64,000 nucleotides of DNA from the NCBI RefSeq assembly GCF_031877795.1, contig NC_133932.1:72405937-72469936 (forward strand), written 5' to 3'. The notes under the pieces are model-generated. The model saw nothing but the letters and a program-made list of their open reading frames with translations, made no database searches and had not been told where the DNA came from. Both the position numbers and the translations under genes were made by a program. Of this stretch, positions 1-15,200 are shown piece by piece. Source of the DNA: Strix aluco (taxonomy: Eukaryota; Chordata; Aves; Strigiformes; Strigidae). Every line of letters begins with the position of its first letter. The stretch's first letter is position 1.

Positions 1-260
1 GGGGGGCGTCGGACCGGGGCTGACGGGCGCGGCTTGGCTCCCCTCTCCGCAGGTACAGCTGCGGGCCGACCGTGTACGACCAGGCACACCTCGGGCACGC
101 CTGGTGAGTCGCGTCCTGAGTCACGGCGGTTGGGGGGCGGGTTTGTCCCGTCTCGGGTGGGAGCCCGGTGGCGGCGGGAGTGCGCGGCATCCCTCGGCAG
201 GGCAGCCGGGTGACAGACCCCTCTGGAGCCGCTGCGGGGCCGCCGGCTCTTCACCTCCTG
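1..260. other. GC-rich edge of a probable CpG island at the CARS2 5' end
   Basis: The first 260 bases are clearly richer in G, C and CpG than the rest of the window, and GC content falls sharply after about 300. They contain the first in-window CARS2 exon and the start of its intron. This fits the downstream shoulder of a housekeeping promoter island with exon 1 just upstream. No transcription start can be placed inside the window. Confidence 0.6.
53..103 (+). CDS. CARS2: CARS2 exon (window exon 1): HIGH motif
   Basis: The acceptor ctccgcag precedes base 53 and the donor gtgagt starts at 104. The exon opens with the last base of a split codon and reads [16 protein letters not shown] plus two bases of a Cys codon. 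It holds the first zinc-ligand cysteine (CGPTVYD context) and the HLGH form of the class I HIGH ATP-binding motif. The preceding exon, with the start codon, is outside the window. Confidence 0.96.
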
Positions 261-3200
261 CTCCGTGCAAAGGGCAAAATCCCGTTTGGTTTTTTGTGGT
301 TTTTTTTTTTCCTCTCGGCCTCAGGAAGCACGGAAGGGGCTGTCGGTGCAGCTCGTCCCAGACAGAGACAAAGTAGTGTTAAGTATTGAGAACGTGCACT
401 TTTTTTGCTAGGCAGGGCGAGTTGTTTCAAATCCGTATCGGCATAACGTGACCTCTCGGTGCAGAGGAGTTGGGGTCCTGGAGCAGAGCCTCTTGTCTGT
501 GTGAATCGATAGCTTTGCATCGAATTTGGTTTGGACGCTGTGCCAGCACCCAGGAAAAGCTGTTCAGGGTTGACTATTAAAAAGAATCTGTTCTTAAATC
601 TTAGCCCAGGTAGTTTAAAACCCTTTTTACATAATGACAGTTCAGTGGCTTACTGGGTTTAAAGAAAAAAACAAAACAGCACAGTATTTTCTTCATAGGT
701 CATTAAGATAATTACAGTAATAAACCAACTCTGCTATAAGTAACTTTGGAAAAGTACTCTAAATACACGGGGGAACGTTGCTGCCAGTTGGTTTAAAACA
801 GTGCATCTGATGAGGAGACATGCAGGGTGCAAGCTGCTCTTGAGCTTCTGTCTCCTCTAATTCTTAAAAGAACAAGATCCATTGGGCTCCTTGGAAGAGC
901 AGGGCTTTCTCAGGTAATTGCCATCTGTGTGAAGATCAGGCGCTGTGTTTTTGAGTAATTCCCGTTTAATGTAGGGCATTGCACAGCTTCTGGTCCCGTC
1001 TCAACTTCGTTCAGAAACTCATGTTGAATTTTGCTCAGTGTTGAGCTATCGCAGTACTGTGGTACTGCTCCTTCTTTCTGTAAAAGGGAAGCTTTAAAAT
1101 ACCAATCATGTAAAAATACTGTTGGCAACCTCTCTTGAAATGCTGCTATAGTGTTGTGTGTATGTGGTGGTGTCTTCTTCCTCCTTGCTTTTGTCCAGTC
1201 TTAACAGAAAATTAACCTAGCTTTTTACTGGTGATATAAAAATCAAGAAAACGATATCTTGAATTATTTTGATTGTACTTAGTACCTTCACGGGAACTTT
1301 AATATTTAAAACATCATAGCAATCTGTGTATTTAAATCTACAGTTATTGTAATACAGGCTATATTAACAGTTTACCTTGAAATAATTGCAACTTCAAATC
1401 ATCACTTGAGAGCAACTGCATAAAAAGATGCTAATAAATTCATTTTCTTCGTCACTCAATTGAGGTTCTCTAGTACGGTAGGGTCTGTCTTCCCTGACAT
1501 GGTGCAACAGGGGAGGGAAGTGCAGAAGTGCTCCTGTCCGCAGTGTTTACAGAGGTGGAGGATTTCACATTTTGGTCTTGCAGCTCTCTGTGGCTTTTGA
1601 ATGTCTGTTTCTGTCAGTGGTTCTCCTTATTCTCTTGCCTTCAGGCTCTTTTGATTAAAGGAGGGGAGTAGGAAGCCCTTGCTCACCATTTCAATTTCAA
1701 GCTTTCCTGATGTGGAGGTTAGCTGTACGTCTGTGCCACCTGGGTTTGACCTCTTCACTTACTGATTTAAGAAAGAATAGTTAAGGCCAAATATTGCCTT
1801 TGGAGTGGTGTATCATGAAGATAGATAAGTAGCTGTGTTAGATTTTTTTTTTTTTTCCTAACGCCTCTTTGGCGCCTTCACGTGTTGTTCCTGTAGCGCT
1901 GTAGTGCGGCAAGATGCCTGCGCTGAAGACTTTCCTCTCTCTTCTGATCTGTTAAACCCCCCAGCCTGTGAGGAGTTGGCTCTTCCTTCCCAGCGTCTGT
2001 GGTCTTGCACGTGTCAGGGTTGATATCCTGTTGCTCAGCTGATTTGTTCAGGATGGTGGAGCACTCTTGATTTTATAGTCTTTTTTAAAAAAAAACCTTA
2101 TATTTTTTCCCAGTAGCTAGGTCCAGCTGTGGAGCTTTGGTAGTCATAGCTGGATTGCGTGCTGCTGATGGGGGTCTACCAACCAGGAAATGCACTGGGA
2201 AGGAGCATGAAGTCAGATGGAGTGACGACTGTTGCTACAGTGCCACTCTTGTAAAATACTGTTGTTTGGTCGCACTCTTGCAGCATGTTATCATTAGAAT
2301 TTCTTTTTCCCTTCTTTTTACATTTGACTTGTGGCATACACAACAAACATGGCAGGTAATAATGCTGAAGTGAATCATGGGGATGAGCTTGAGAACCTTG
2401 AGAAGAATTTGAAAATCATTACATTATTATTTTTCTCCCTTCTTCCTTCCTGTATGCCTTGATACAATACCTGAAACTTACTCTGTATAAAGAAAAAAAA
2501 AAATCAGACTGGCAGATAGTGCCGCCTTTTCCCTCAGTTCTGAGAGTGGCCTTGATCATGCTGGTGCGAGCTGCAGACTGGTTGGCATCCAGGTTTCGGG
2601 CTGAATGCTCGGAAATAAGAATAAAACCAAGCATGAGAGGAGGTTTCACTGAGTCCCTTGTGCCTGCTCTGCTACTCACCTGATTCTGACTGTTGGGTTT
2701 TTTTTCTGTCCTGCAGTGGTAAGGACCCTGCTTTCTGAGGTGTCAGGAGATCTGCTCTGGCTCTTCCAGTGTTCGTTCCATCGATTCAGTTGGAAGATCA
2801 GAGGAGAGGGAACAGCGTGAAATTAGTGTCTGCTCTGGGAACTACAACTGCAGGGCTGTTAAATCTAATATCAAGCTTTTGATGCTGGCATTGTTCCTCT
2901 GAACAGGGTCCAAAGACCAATTTAATATTCTTATGGAATTGTGTCACCACATTACGTGAACCTTACTACCAGTAAGAGCTGGTATTCACTAAAAACTATC
3001 TCCCTGGCAGCAAGGCTTTCAAAAAGCCCTTTTCAACATGGGCATAGTGCAAACAGCAACAGCAAGAAGTATTTTTCTTCACCAAGATTTTAGACATCCA
3101 TAAATCTGAACCCTAATGCCACCTGGTTCCTGCAGCTAAGGGGGAGGATGCAGATCCAGTTCCAATATTTGCTTGCACTTCGTTGCTCTGACAGCCGTGG

Positions 3201-6200
3201 GGGTCGCAGTTCGTGCGGCACTGTGGGTGAAATGGGAACCTGTAGGTCTGTGAGTCTCCTTTCGGGCTCTGTTTTCTCCAAAGTCAGCGCGGGATGAGGA
3301 TTCTTATCACCTTGCAGGGCAGACCCAGAGCCTCTAGTCGCCTTCTAATACCACACCTAATAATTGGGTTTTACTCAGTCAAAGCATGTTTTGAGAATTA
3401 CAAGTGGAGAGTCTGTGAGCGGCAGAGGGGGCTGCCACAGCCCTGTGCAGCTTGTAGGTGCATCAGTCTATCAGCAATTAAATACTCTGGTTTGTGACAA
3501 AGAGCCTGAATAATTTTGAGAGTTTATTCTTGAGTGTAAATAAAATAACTCACAGAACAGCTCTTCTTTGCTATCAGAAAAGACCTGTGGTCGTGCGTGA
3601 ATGAAATAGGTTATTGGTGTCTGGTAGCATTAGTTGTTATTCAACCCTAAGCAAAGTTCATTTGAACCCTATTTTATTTCTCCCTGTTCTCCTGCCCTGT
3701 GGCTTTTGAAAACTGGTTAGAATTTACAAAGCCCGAGGGATATATTTCAGGAATATCTGATCTATGTGTCTTACTTTGTACTGTTCATTTTGAGAGAGTC
3801 TCCTGTCTCACATAGTTTCTGATGCACTTCGGTGCTTGAATAAAGAGATGCAACAAAAGAAAATACTCAGAAAATTTGATGTAATGTGTCACTAATGCCA
3901 GAAGAGGGTAGGCCAGTTCAAGGGAAATTTGCTTGACTTTTGTGCAGGTGGTAAGTGGTTTTGGAAAAGCACTTTATGCACTGAAGACCTTTTCATTGCA
4001 AGTGTTGGGGTATTTAGATTGTCCCTGTGGCTGTTAGTGCTGTTGGTTATTTTTGTTTAAGTTTATTCTTACTACTACATGTTTAAAAGCTCATGTTTTT
4101 TCTCTTCCAGCTCCTATGTTAGGTTTGATATACTTCGAAGGATAATGACTAGGTTTTTTGGAATTGAAGTTATCATGGTGATGGGGATCACAGACATAGA
4201 TGACAAGATAATAAAAAGAGCCAATGAGGTAGGTGCTTACTGCAGTCTTTGACCCAAACTTTGGTATTTTCTATAGCTACTTGCATAGGAGAATCAACCT
4301 GGGTTTGGGTTTTTTGGTTGAGTTTTGTTTGTTTTAATTAGTAGATAATAGATGTTGAGATTCTTGGTCCCCTAACATGGCTGTCGTGGGGCTGGGAGTC
4401 TAGAGTGCTGGGAGTCGAGAGCTGCGTGGAGGTAAATGGGTGAGGAGGAGAGGTGGGGAGGGCTGTGTTACAGCACCCATGGCCAGGATCCTCCTGCCCT
4501 CGCCCTCTGCCCGGGAGGCCAGCGGGGAACAGAAAGCCGGTGTGAATCCTCAGCAGAGTGGAGGGTATCTTATCCAAAACCAACTTAGCAGCCAGGAGGC
4601 TTCTGGCTGAGTTCTGGAGAAGAGCTGCGTGCTGTTGATCATTAAAGGCAGAGTGTATATAACATTACCACACTGAGGGCGGTTCCTGAAAGGTGCCGAG
4701 CACCGTCTAGCTGCAGCGTGAGCACCGTGGAAAGCTTTATCAGTCTTGTCCAAGTTAGTCACCTACATGAAAGTTGACGTTAAGTGGAGGGGTAGGTCTT
4801 GATAAGACTGGGGTTATAAGTGGTTCTCAGTTGGATTTTAATCAGACGTTTTTTACCAGCTGAGCTTGCTGAATGATTATTCTAATTATTTTCTTTTTTT
4901 TTTAAAATGCGTTCTGGACCCCGAAACACTAAGAATGTAGTTTCATTGTACGTTTTGAGTTTTTTGGTTTGTGTTTAGAATCTGTAACTCGTGTCTTCTG
5001 GATCATAAGTGAATGTGTGGGATCAAATTGCAGTTGTAAGCTTTAGCTAGTTTCTTGGAGCCAGAGAATTTGACAGCTGTCACTATTATTTAATCTTTAA
5101 GTAAACAGTTACTATTGCAGTTAAACATAGGGTACTGCATTCAAATGAGTACTAGCACACTGCTCCTGTGGAAGTATGTGTGTGTTCCCTTAGTCCATTT
5201 ACTTGCAGTTTTCTAAGGCAGTAGGCCATCTTAAAAAAAAAAAAAAACAAACAAACTCCCTTGAAAACCTAGGCATTTTAAATCTATATGTGTGCATTTT
5301 AAAATTTTTCCTTGTTGTCAGAACATTATGGCGATTTCATGTTTGAGGAGGGGGAAATGACATGATGTTTTAAAATAATTTGTATTCATTTACTGCATTC
5401 TTTTGTTCTATGAAGTAGGTTTTTTTATGGCTTTTTTTAATGACTTTTTGAAATGCCTGCTCTGCTCTGCATGTTTTGTTTGGATGGCCAAAGCCTCTAC
5501 ATCAGTAGCCTGATTTGGTTGTTGGGACCTCAGTACCTGAAGCATTACAGTGGTAGGATCAACATACCTAAGCTTGTTCTCCATCCGCTGGTCCTCTGGT
5601 GGGATTCATCTAGAGAAAACCTGAAAGTTGGGCATCTCGTCTGTGATGAGCATGTCCTCGGTGGTCCTTTGAGAGAGAGAGATGAGTCTCTTTGTTTTGA
5701 ACGTTCATCGGGATGTGAGGAATTTCCCCATCTTCCTCCTATGGGTACCTTTGTGCCTCTATTGTTTGAAGATTCAGCTGAGCTGTGTGGTCGCTGGGGT
5801 CTGGAAGAGCACTCTTTCTGGTCTGTAGGCAGAAACATGCCTTAATTTCTCAGTGCTGAGCATCTTTCTCGCTACATTGCTGGATAAGCATCTGGTCTGT
5901 ATTCACCAGAACTCCTGCCTTGTCTAGGAGCTTGTCCAAATAGTGGTACCCACCTGTGCTCCAAAAATCAGACCCCTTAAAGATGCTCCAGTAATGAATT
6001 GGAAGTGATGAAACTGGATTTATTTTGTTAATGATTCAGTTATCTGCAAGCTGGAGAGACTCAGACTCTTCTCCCCTGTAGGTTCTTCTCAGAGAAGATG
6101 TAAAAGCTCCCATTTGAAACACTTTGATATCATGCTTTTGCTTGCTAGGACAGGTTTTGCTGTCGTGCATCTTTCAAGCCCTGTTGTCCTCTGAATATTT

Positions 6201-9200
6201 GAGAACAAGTATCTTGTCATGTGCAAGTTGTCTCTTTCCTTTCGAGTTGTGCTTTCTTGTTACCTCTGCGAGGATCTCTGTTTCTGTCCATCACCCCATG
6301 AATGAGAAATGTGGAGAAGGTGCTTGAGAAATACCACACTTGGCAAAGTGTGGGACTGACTTTCAGTTCATTTTTCCTGATTGAACTGAGATCTATGAGT
6401 AACCGTGATCAGCTGAAATAGCTTATTTTTCTTAATCACTGAAAATTAATATCCTGTCTCATCCTGCAAGTCTCTGATCTGTCTTTCTGACATGTAGGTG
6501 GTATCAGTGTCCCCTGCCAATAAGTTGAATGAATTTCATGTCCCATGTACTGTAGTGTATCTTGTCACTGGAAGTGGAAGACCCTCTCAAGAGGAAAATA
6601 ATGAGAGAGGGAAGGAGTTTATTATTTTAATCTTTGGTTGCTTTGTCTTAAAAGATATGTATTAATATTTTGGCAATTCAGAAGCATAAATGAAGTACTA
6701 CTGTTAAGTTATTTATAACTTACGTCTCCTCCCCATGAATGTTAGATTAATAAGTCTTTCTGACTCTTTACCTTGGGGGCTTTAAGTCTTCCAATTAGCT
6801 ATTAACTGTCTGATAAAAGATTGCAATATTTTATATTATTACTTTGATTTATGATTTACTAATCTGCTTCTCTCTTTTTCAGATGAATATATCGCCAGTA
6901 GCTCTTGCTCGTATTTATGAAGAAGACTTTAAGCAAGATATGGCTGCCTTAAAGGTACAGATACTCAAGCTTCTAAATTTAAGACCATTTTAAAGCAAAT
7001 GTTTTGGTAAAGAATCTGATTTTGACAGTTTGATTTGAAAAAAAAAAAAATTGATTGCTTGTGTGGTGAAGTGTTGCTTGGAAACTGAGTACTGATTTAC
7101 TTTTTCATTCTTCTGGAAAGATATTGCACATGTTTTGAGTAAGGAAATTGGGGGGGAAGGAAATCCTAGCTTTAGAATGAACAAGTTAAATTGCTTTAGG
7201 AACACAATTTTTTTTTCCCCATGCAATAGAGCCTTGGTACACAGATAACACATATTTACTATAATGCAGAAATAGACTGATCTAAAGCATAGGAAACATC
7301 AAATATTCTTTCATTGACTTCAGGTAACTTTGCTTCTTGTCCAAAATGCTTGTCAGAAGCAGGGAGTAAGACACTGGGGAAAAATGAGTGGGTTTTTTTG
7401 CCACACCTTTTTTTTTTTTTTTTTTTTCCCCCAAGATAAAATTGAGGAGAATGTTCTTTAAAGTTTGCTTCTAATGAGATGCTACTCTTTCTTTGTTTAA
7501 GGTCCTTCCTCCGACAGTATATATGAGAGTGACTGACAATATTCCTCAGATAATTTCCTTTATAAAAGCAATAATTGCTAGTGGACAAGCTTACGCAACC
7601 TCGCAAGGTAAGACTTAGAGCAAAGCAACTCCTCGTCCAGCACATGTACAAGGACATCAGCGCTCCTAGTAATCCTGTTTTGGGATCAGATGAGATACCC
7701 TGTGCAAGGCTTTCTTTATGTTAACAGACAGGGTGTGAGCAACTCGTTTGTGATGACATGAGTGGGCAGAACAACTATTACTCAATTTCTATGTTAGATG
7801 TAGCTCATTACTTAATATAATTGTTTACTGTAATGAACTGCTATCTAAGCTCCTCTGGGGAAGTCCTGGCCCAGCTTCTACAAGAGGGCTGGGGGAACCT
7901 CTTAGCTCTGAACAGGAGGTGGGTATCTCCTATGTTCTGTAAAAGACGTGCCTACAAAGCACAATGTATGGCTTTTTAATTTTTTTTTTTTTTTTTTTTA
8001 GCAGAGCTGGTGGTTATAGAAAGATTCGAGTGCATTATAACTGGAGTAGCAGTAGGCTGTTCTGCAGTCAGGGAGGGGATTGCTGATTGTGCTGCATAGG
8101 CAGTGAAGAACCTGGGGAGATCTCCAGAATACAAAGTTATCCTATCTGCAGAATGAGCACATGCAGTGAGGCTACTGAAAAGCTGGTGACATGGAAACAT
8201 CTGTTGCTACTTTTGCAGTATTTCTGAATTTCTAAATCAGAATTTAAAATGGGGATTGAAGGGCATCTTGTTTTGCTTTCAGGGAAGTGTTATCTCCTCA
8301 TCATGAATGTGCCCTATCTTTACTATAAAACCAAACATTTCTTTTCTATTAGGCAATGTTTATTTTGATGTTAAGTCTTTGGGAAAAAGATATGGAGTAT
8401 TAACTACTATTCATCCCGATAACCAAGATGAAACAGGTAAGTTCATGGCACCAACTTGTTTGTATTAATGCAGTGTTTTAACTTGTGATGTATCTGGGCA
8501 TAAACTTTAATTCAACAGTGTGAAACAGTTTTTTAACCTGTTGTATATAGCCAATGTTTTGGTGAATTAAGACTACATTGCTTTCATAATTATTGAGGCA
8601 CTCACTGTTGCCAGTGCAAGAAGAAACTCGGTGGTCTCTTTTCATACTTGGTTCCCTCTGTACCTTTGTTCTGGTACCTTAGGGCAATTAGGATTCTTAA
8701 TCAATTTTATTTAAATACTTGGGAGTGGTACGTATAATCTTCACAGTGAAGTGGTGGTCTCTGCCATTGCATTAGCCAGCAGTGAGATGGTCAAGGGTAA
8801 ATGTAGGGAAACTTCATCTACCGTGTTACTGTTTGGGCAGTTGCACTCCTCTGATACATGCTAACTGGATGGATTTGCTTCTTTCATTACCACCAGACTA
8901 CTGCGAAGCAGCCTATTTGTGTGAGCATGAGCAATCCCTTGATAGACTGTGCTAGAGCATGCCTATACCCTGGGCTGCGTGTTTTTTTGCTGCCATTGTC
9001 CAGCTGCTGAGCAGGATTGCTGAGCCTCTTTGTAGTTTCTGTAAGTTGGGTCTGATCAGGTCTCTGCATTGGAGAATTTGATGCAGGTCTCCTGTGTCCT
9101 TTTGTATGCTGAAGTTCAATATTTCTTCATTGAAAAAATCTGTTTGCAATTACTGAAAATGCCTGGCAGGCTGATGCTCAGGTGAATTGCAGCCAGAAAT

Positions 9201-12200
9201 TTCTCACAGCTCCACTCTGGAGTTGTTTCAGCATTACAACTCGCAGAGGGAATGCGTTTTGTCGACAGTTATTTAGAGGCAGTTACTGACTGGAAAGGCA
9301 GCCAACAGCCTCCTGGGCTGTACTGGGAAGAGCATTGCCAGCAGGTCAAGGGAGGTAATCTTCATTCTCTGCTCAGCACTGGTGAGACATGCCTGGAGTG
9401 CTAGGTCCAGTGCTGGGCTCCCCAGTGCGAGAGATACATGGTCATACTGGAGAGAGCCCAGCAAAGGGCCATGAATATGATGGAGGTACTGGTGCATCTT
9501 TCATATGAGGAAAAGCTGAAAGAGTTGGGACTGCTCAGCCTGGAGAAGAGAAGGCTCAAGGGCATCTTACCCATATGTATAAATAGCTGGTGGGAGAGTA
9601 AAGAAGATGGTGCCAGGCTCTTCTCGGTGCTTGGTGACAGGACAATCGGCAAAGGGTACAACCTGAAACACAGGAAATTGTATTTAAACCCTTTTCACTC
9701 TGAGGATGGTTAACACAAGAACATGTTGCCCGGAGAGGCTATGGAGTCTCTGTCCTTGGAGATACTCAAAACTCAACTGTCCTGGGCAGCTGAGCCCCTG
9801 AGCAGGGGGTTGAACTAGACGATCTCAAGGTGCCTTCCAGCCTCAACTGTGACCGATTCTGTGTTTCACCCTCTTTCCCCTCAAGTCACTTACAACTAAA
9901 TTTACTGTTATTTCTAGATATTTTGACTATTGCTTTGCTTATAACCCAGAAGGTGAAGAGTGCTTTTTTGTAGCAGTATGCTAAAAGAAAAGGCAAAAGA
10001 GGGATGGAGTCAACAGATACTGGTTAGCCAGAGCTTGGCAAACTAGTGAAAGAGCCAAGATGAAGATTCAGTGGATAAAACTAGGGTTATATTTCTGTCC
10101 CTTTATTTCTTATCAATTTTGAATGATGAAGCAAGTGTAATGGATTTTTATAATGTGCTTCCCTTAATATTACATGACGTTCCGAATAAAAACTGACTCT
10201 GTATATCAATAAAGGACAAGCATAATGGCTCAAGAAAAATGACCTATCTCATAGATCTCCAAAAATAACTGTGAATCATCATTAAAATGTGTTGATTCTG
10301 GAATGCTCTAGGGATTGGTTCAGACCCAGTGATATGCTGTGGTTTTGTTAACGATCTGAAATAAGTAGAGGAAAGAAGTAAATCTAGCATCAACTGCTGA
10401 GAAAACAGATGAGCAGTGTTAAATAAGGGAACTTAAGACAGTGCGAGTTGCTTGCCAAGCTGGATCCCTTCAAGCCAAATAGGTATATTTTTCTGCATCA
10501 GTCAAATACAAGGTCACGTATTTGTCGGCAAAAAAATGCAGAGTCCAGAACCCTGTTCTGTAGCTCCTGCCAGGGAGTGGTGCGTGTCTGACCTGGGGTT
10601 CGGGGCCAGCAGTGATGAACCGTCCTCTGTGGTACTGTGGCAGAAAGGACTGCATCCTTCCTTGGCTGTGTAGTGAAGGAAGCAAAAAATATAGCTGGGG
10701 AGGAGACCTTCGTAGAGAAGCCATTGGTGAAAATGGTACTGGAAAACTACTAGTGTCTAAGAATAGTTTTGATTCTCGTCTCTGTGCTCTTCTTGGTTTT
10801 ATAGAATCTGAACCAGAAACTGTTGGTGTCCCAGACAAAAATTGTGGGGTTTGTTCTTGGGTTTCAGTTTGGGTTGCTTTTGTTACCTTTTCTGCTGCAG
10901 TGCCATCTGCTTGTCCTGGGAAACTGGCTGATAAGTAATTAAATGAATGATGTGAAACCAGAGAAGGCCAAAAGGACTGAAAGCATAGGATGTATTAAAG
11001 AATCTTGAATCCATCTTTTTAGCCTGCAGAAATCTAATTCAACATATTATTTCTCTCAAACGCTTGACTGAGAAACTGGAAACCCTGTATAAGGGGGAAG
11101 GGAGGAAAGTTGCAGGAAGAGAAGTTGAGTGGAAGAGATTAAAATCAAAGTAGTTCACTAAAGATACATTTCCACTTGCTTTCATTTGCTCATTTTTTTT
11201 CTTTGAGACATATCCCATTAACAAATCACTTATTCTTGGCAGTTGATACTGATAAACGGCATGGTAAAGATTTTGCCCTGTGGAAGGCTGCCAAACCTCA
11301 AGAGTTATCTTGGACTTCTCCCTGGGGAAAAGGAAGACCTGGATGGCACATTGAGTGTTCCACAATATCAAGGTCATATTTCTTGGATTTTAAATCTAGA
11401 GCTGTTTTTTGTTTTCAGCCACAGTACAATGGCAGCAGCAGTACTGGAAGTGTTTTTTTCGATCTGTAGAAAGCATCAGTTTTAATGTGAATACTTTGTG
11501 TGATTTGGGATGTCACTTGTGGTCCAAACAGACTCTGCTCCACCTTAATGGTGTAGCTGCCTTGCTATGTTTTGGCACCTTCTCTTGAGACAGACTTGGG
11601 TATTTAAAATACGCTGTGGAGGATCACACAGTTGATTAGCAAGCCTTTTGAACTTGAACTGGGTAACCAAAGTTTTAGTGAAAGTTATAGTACATTTTTC
11701 ATTTGACTCCTTTCCACTTCTTGCAGTCTCCATCAGACCTAGTTCAGCATGTAGTGCTGTGTCAGGAGGGCAGGGTATGGGATTCCATCCCGACTCCAGC
11801 GAACGTATGAGATCTTGCTGGCCTTGGCTTACTTAACAGCAGTTGTGGATGTTCATACTAATCATCTAAGCGTTATTCAGCTTTCTTTAAAAGTCAGCCA
11901 CAGTATCAAATATTCCGATTTCTTTGTGGCAGTATATTCTGTGGGCATGATGTGAATTTTCTGTAGTAGTGTTTTGCTTGTAGTTGGTTTAAATTAATTT
12001 GCTCTTAATTTGGACTTTTATTTTCTCCGCAGGATGGTAGTACTTTGTCCTGCACTGTTTTAACTTGTGACCCATTAATTTGTATATTTAAAAAAGAGAC
12101 TCTGAATCTTCTGTCCTTGAAGATTGATAGTGGTACTTAGTTTTGCATTAGTCTCAGATCTTTTTTTGGAAGCTAATAACAAATTATTTAGATCTGGCCC

Positions 12201-15200
12201 TGTTTACTTAAGTTTTCAACCCAAGCTGAAAGTAGATGAAACGGATGCTTTAGGCTTCTCTTTCATATGTTTTGCTGGTGCATCTGGGGTGGTTAGTCAT
12301 TACTACCTGATTATGAAAAGCGTTAATAAGGGTGATTTTCTGTCTGTAAATCGTTTCAACATTGTGAAACAGTTCTTAAAGCAACTGAAGTGCACAAAAA
12401 CATAATGTATTTGAAGTGCAACCTGTGACAGAAGTGCACAGGTAAGAAACAGCAATTACAAAATGGCCTATCTGCTAATGCAGTGCTGTTTATAATCTGC
12501 ATTTCTTTCTGTAAGAACTTATTTTACTGCTGCTGGCTGAGGCTCCTGCCATGTAAATAAGAGTTGACCCATGCAGAGATAAGTGTTAATGATCTTGGAC
12601 TGTGAAAAATGGAGAGCTTATTTTGGTGAGTTACCTAAAACGTTTTGCTGTCCCAGTCAGCTGTCCAAGGCCCATTTTAAGCCATACCTACTTATCTGTC
12701 TGTTTCACCAAAGATCTCAAAACACTTTAAGCTAGGTGAACTAGTTTTGAAAAGTCTTTGAAGTGTGCCTGGTGAAGGTGAATGAGAAGGGCACTGGTCT
12801 CTAATGCAGCCCTGGAGGAGGGAACTGTGACTTAGGTCTGATCTCCTCTCTGGAGTTTCTGGGGAGATGGGATGTTCTTCCTGCCCCTGAGTGTTTTGCA
12901 GATCCATCTCTCCCCTCTCTTCAGCTCTTAATGGTTTTGTTGGAGGAAAGGGCAAGTGACCTGTGCTTTCCTGTACATGGCACAAAGGAAGGCATGAGCT
13001 GGGGCCACACCTGGGAAGATCTATGCTGAAGTTGGTTTTGGAGCCAACAGGAGGAAGCAGAGGGACAGCTGGAAATGGCAACAGCCAGTCTTTATTCCCT
13101 CCTCTCTTCTCGTTTTCTTTTCTTCCTGTGCCCCAACAGCTTCTGCAGAGCCATTGTGAGCCAGGGTGTTACCGGAGTGTTTTGTCCCAAGAAGGGACAG
13201 AAGTATTAATATCTAGCGAGCTACCAGGAGCAACTTCTTAACGTGACATATGGGAAGACTATGTGTCTGTACGCACAGGTGCACATGTGTGTGGGGTTTG
13301 CCTTTTATTTTCTGCTTGTGTAGACCCAGCTTGAGTGTCACTGGTTTCTGGGCAGTTAGCATTGATTTACCTCCCTCTGAGCAGGTAAGTGTTGTCTTTG
13401 TTTAACAGATGGGCAAAATGAAGTTATTAACTTGCCCAGCATGACCTAGCAGGGACTTGCTGGAGCAGTGGGCAGAGTGTAGCAGCCTTGACTCCTGGTG
13501 TTTAACCAGAAAGCATCTATATCTGTCCTACTGCTGCCTGAATACATTACTTCCAGCCACCAGTATTTGCAGAGGCCTGTGGCGTGCAAGCCCATGGGTG
13601 ACCTGCACTGATGCAGCAGTGCTGTTGAGATGAGAGGAGTGGCCTTGGGAGATCAGAGGCACTGACACTTTCTTCTGACATTATAACAATATAGGAGTAA
13701 GCATTTTCTATTATGTCTGTGAACAGTATTGCCTGAATTCTTACAGAAAAGGTACAAGATAGAGAATAGTAATACCAAATTTACTGAAATGTCCATCTCT
13801 TTGGAATTGTTAGGTTTGCAGATGAAAGCAGCTGTATGATACTGAAACTGTAACAGAACAAGGAAAGGAGATGTCCTGCTGGCCATTCTTTAAGTTAGAA
13901 AAATAATTGCTCCTACTAAGGAGAATTAATTGTGGGCAGATACTGGTCCTGTCCATAGTTCTGCTGCAGTTTTGGTATCCAAGATCTGTGTCTTGGTTTA
14001 AGTCATGTTTCAAAACTGCAGTCATTAAATTGTACACTTAAACTTATGTTGTTTCATCTTACTCTTTTCTGCATTTCTTTTTACAAAAAGTTTTTGTAGT
14101 GTTCTGCTTGCTGATCAGGAAAATATTGTTACAGTGCAGTGTTTGGAAAGCAGCTGGACATCCATACCGGTGGAATAGATCTTGCGTTTCCTCATCACGA
14201 AAATGAAATTGCACAGTGCGAAGTGTATCATCAGTGTGAACAATGGGGGAATTACTTTTTGCATTCTGGTAAGTAAAATATTAATCACCCGAGAGGCCTG
14301 TACAAATATAATGGCTTGGATTTTTAGGTTTGGCATTTGTATGGTATCAAAACAGATGCTTTACTACAGTGACCAAGTTCCTGTCCTCACTAAGTGAAGA
14401 AACATAAATGAGAGTGAATCTGGAAACTGTAGAATGAGTGTCTGTATTAATAAAGCAGTTACAGTGAAATATTGCTGAATTTCATCTGAGGAAATCTGCA
14501 AATAATAACAGTATATGCATTGCCCATGTACAGCATTTACTCCTAATTAAAAATGTGGAAAGAAGAATTTTTCCTGTAGAATCTCATTCCCTTTCATTTG
14601 AGTTTCCTCAAAATTTGAGGGTACTCTTTGATAGGCTTTCTTTTTTTTAATTGTATTTTGGCTGTAACAGTCCTGCAGGAAGAAGGTGAAGATAGTTGGT
14701 ATTTTCTGTATGTGTCTATGTAGTCCTCCTAAAACCAGAAATTCCTGCTGTCTTAGAACCAGAACCCGCAGCATCTGAAGGCAGGGAGTGGAGGTGGCAG
14801 CTGGGCAGGTAGCTGATTGTAACATTTTAAAAGTATTGAGGTTAGAATAAGGCAGTCTTGTTCTCCAGCGTCTTTTGGCACCAGTTGCTTGTGGGCTTAA
14901 AAATAAGTTTTCAGTAGCCTGCAGAATAAAATAGCATGTGTTTGTAAATATGGTGAAAGGCTTTTTAGTCATGATAAGAAAAGACATCTGTACTACTGGA
15001 AAATAAGAATGGAGAGAATGCTAAGATACATGAACTGTTGAACCAACGAAGCTCACAAAATTGTGATCCTGCAGAGAACTGTCTGAGCTGGGATGTTTTT
15101 TGTATGGTTTGAAATCTGAGGAAAGCCTTTCAGGCAGACGCTCTGCTGCAGCAGCCAACCACTGGATGTTCTGGACTTGCAATTCACATACCTGTAACTT

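Noticed and set aside
5453..5845. 130-codon open frame in a CARS2 intron
   Set aside because: No recognisable domain, overlapped by a similar frame on the other strand, and not flanked by splice sites in a useful phase.
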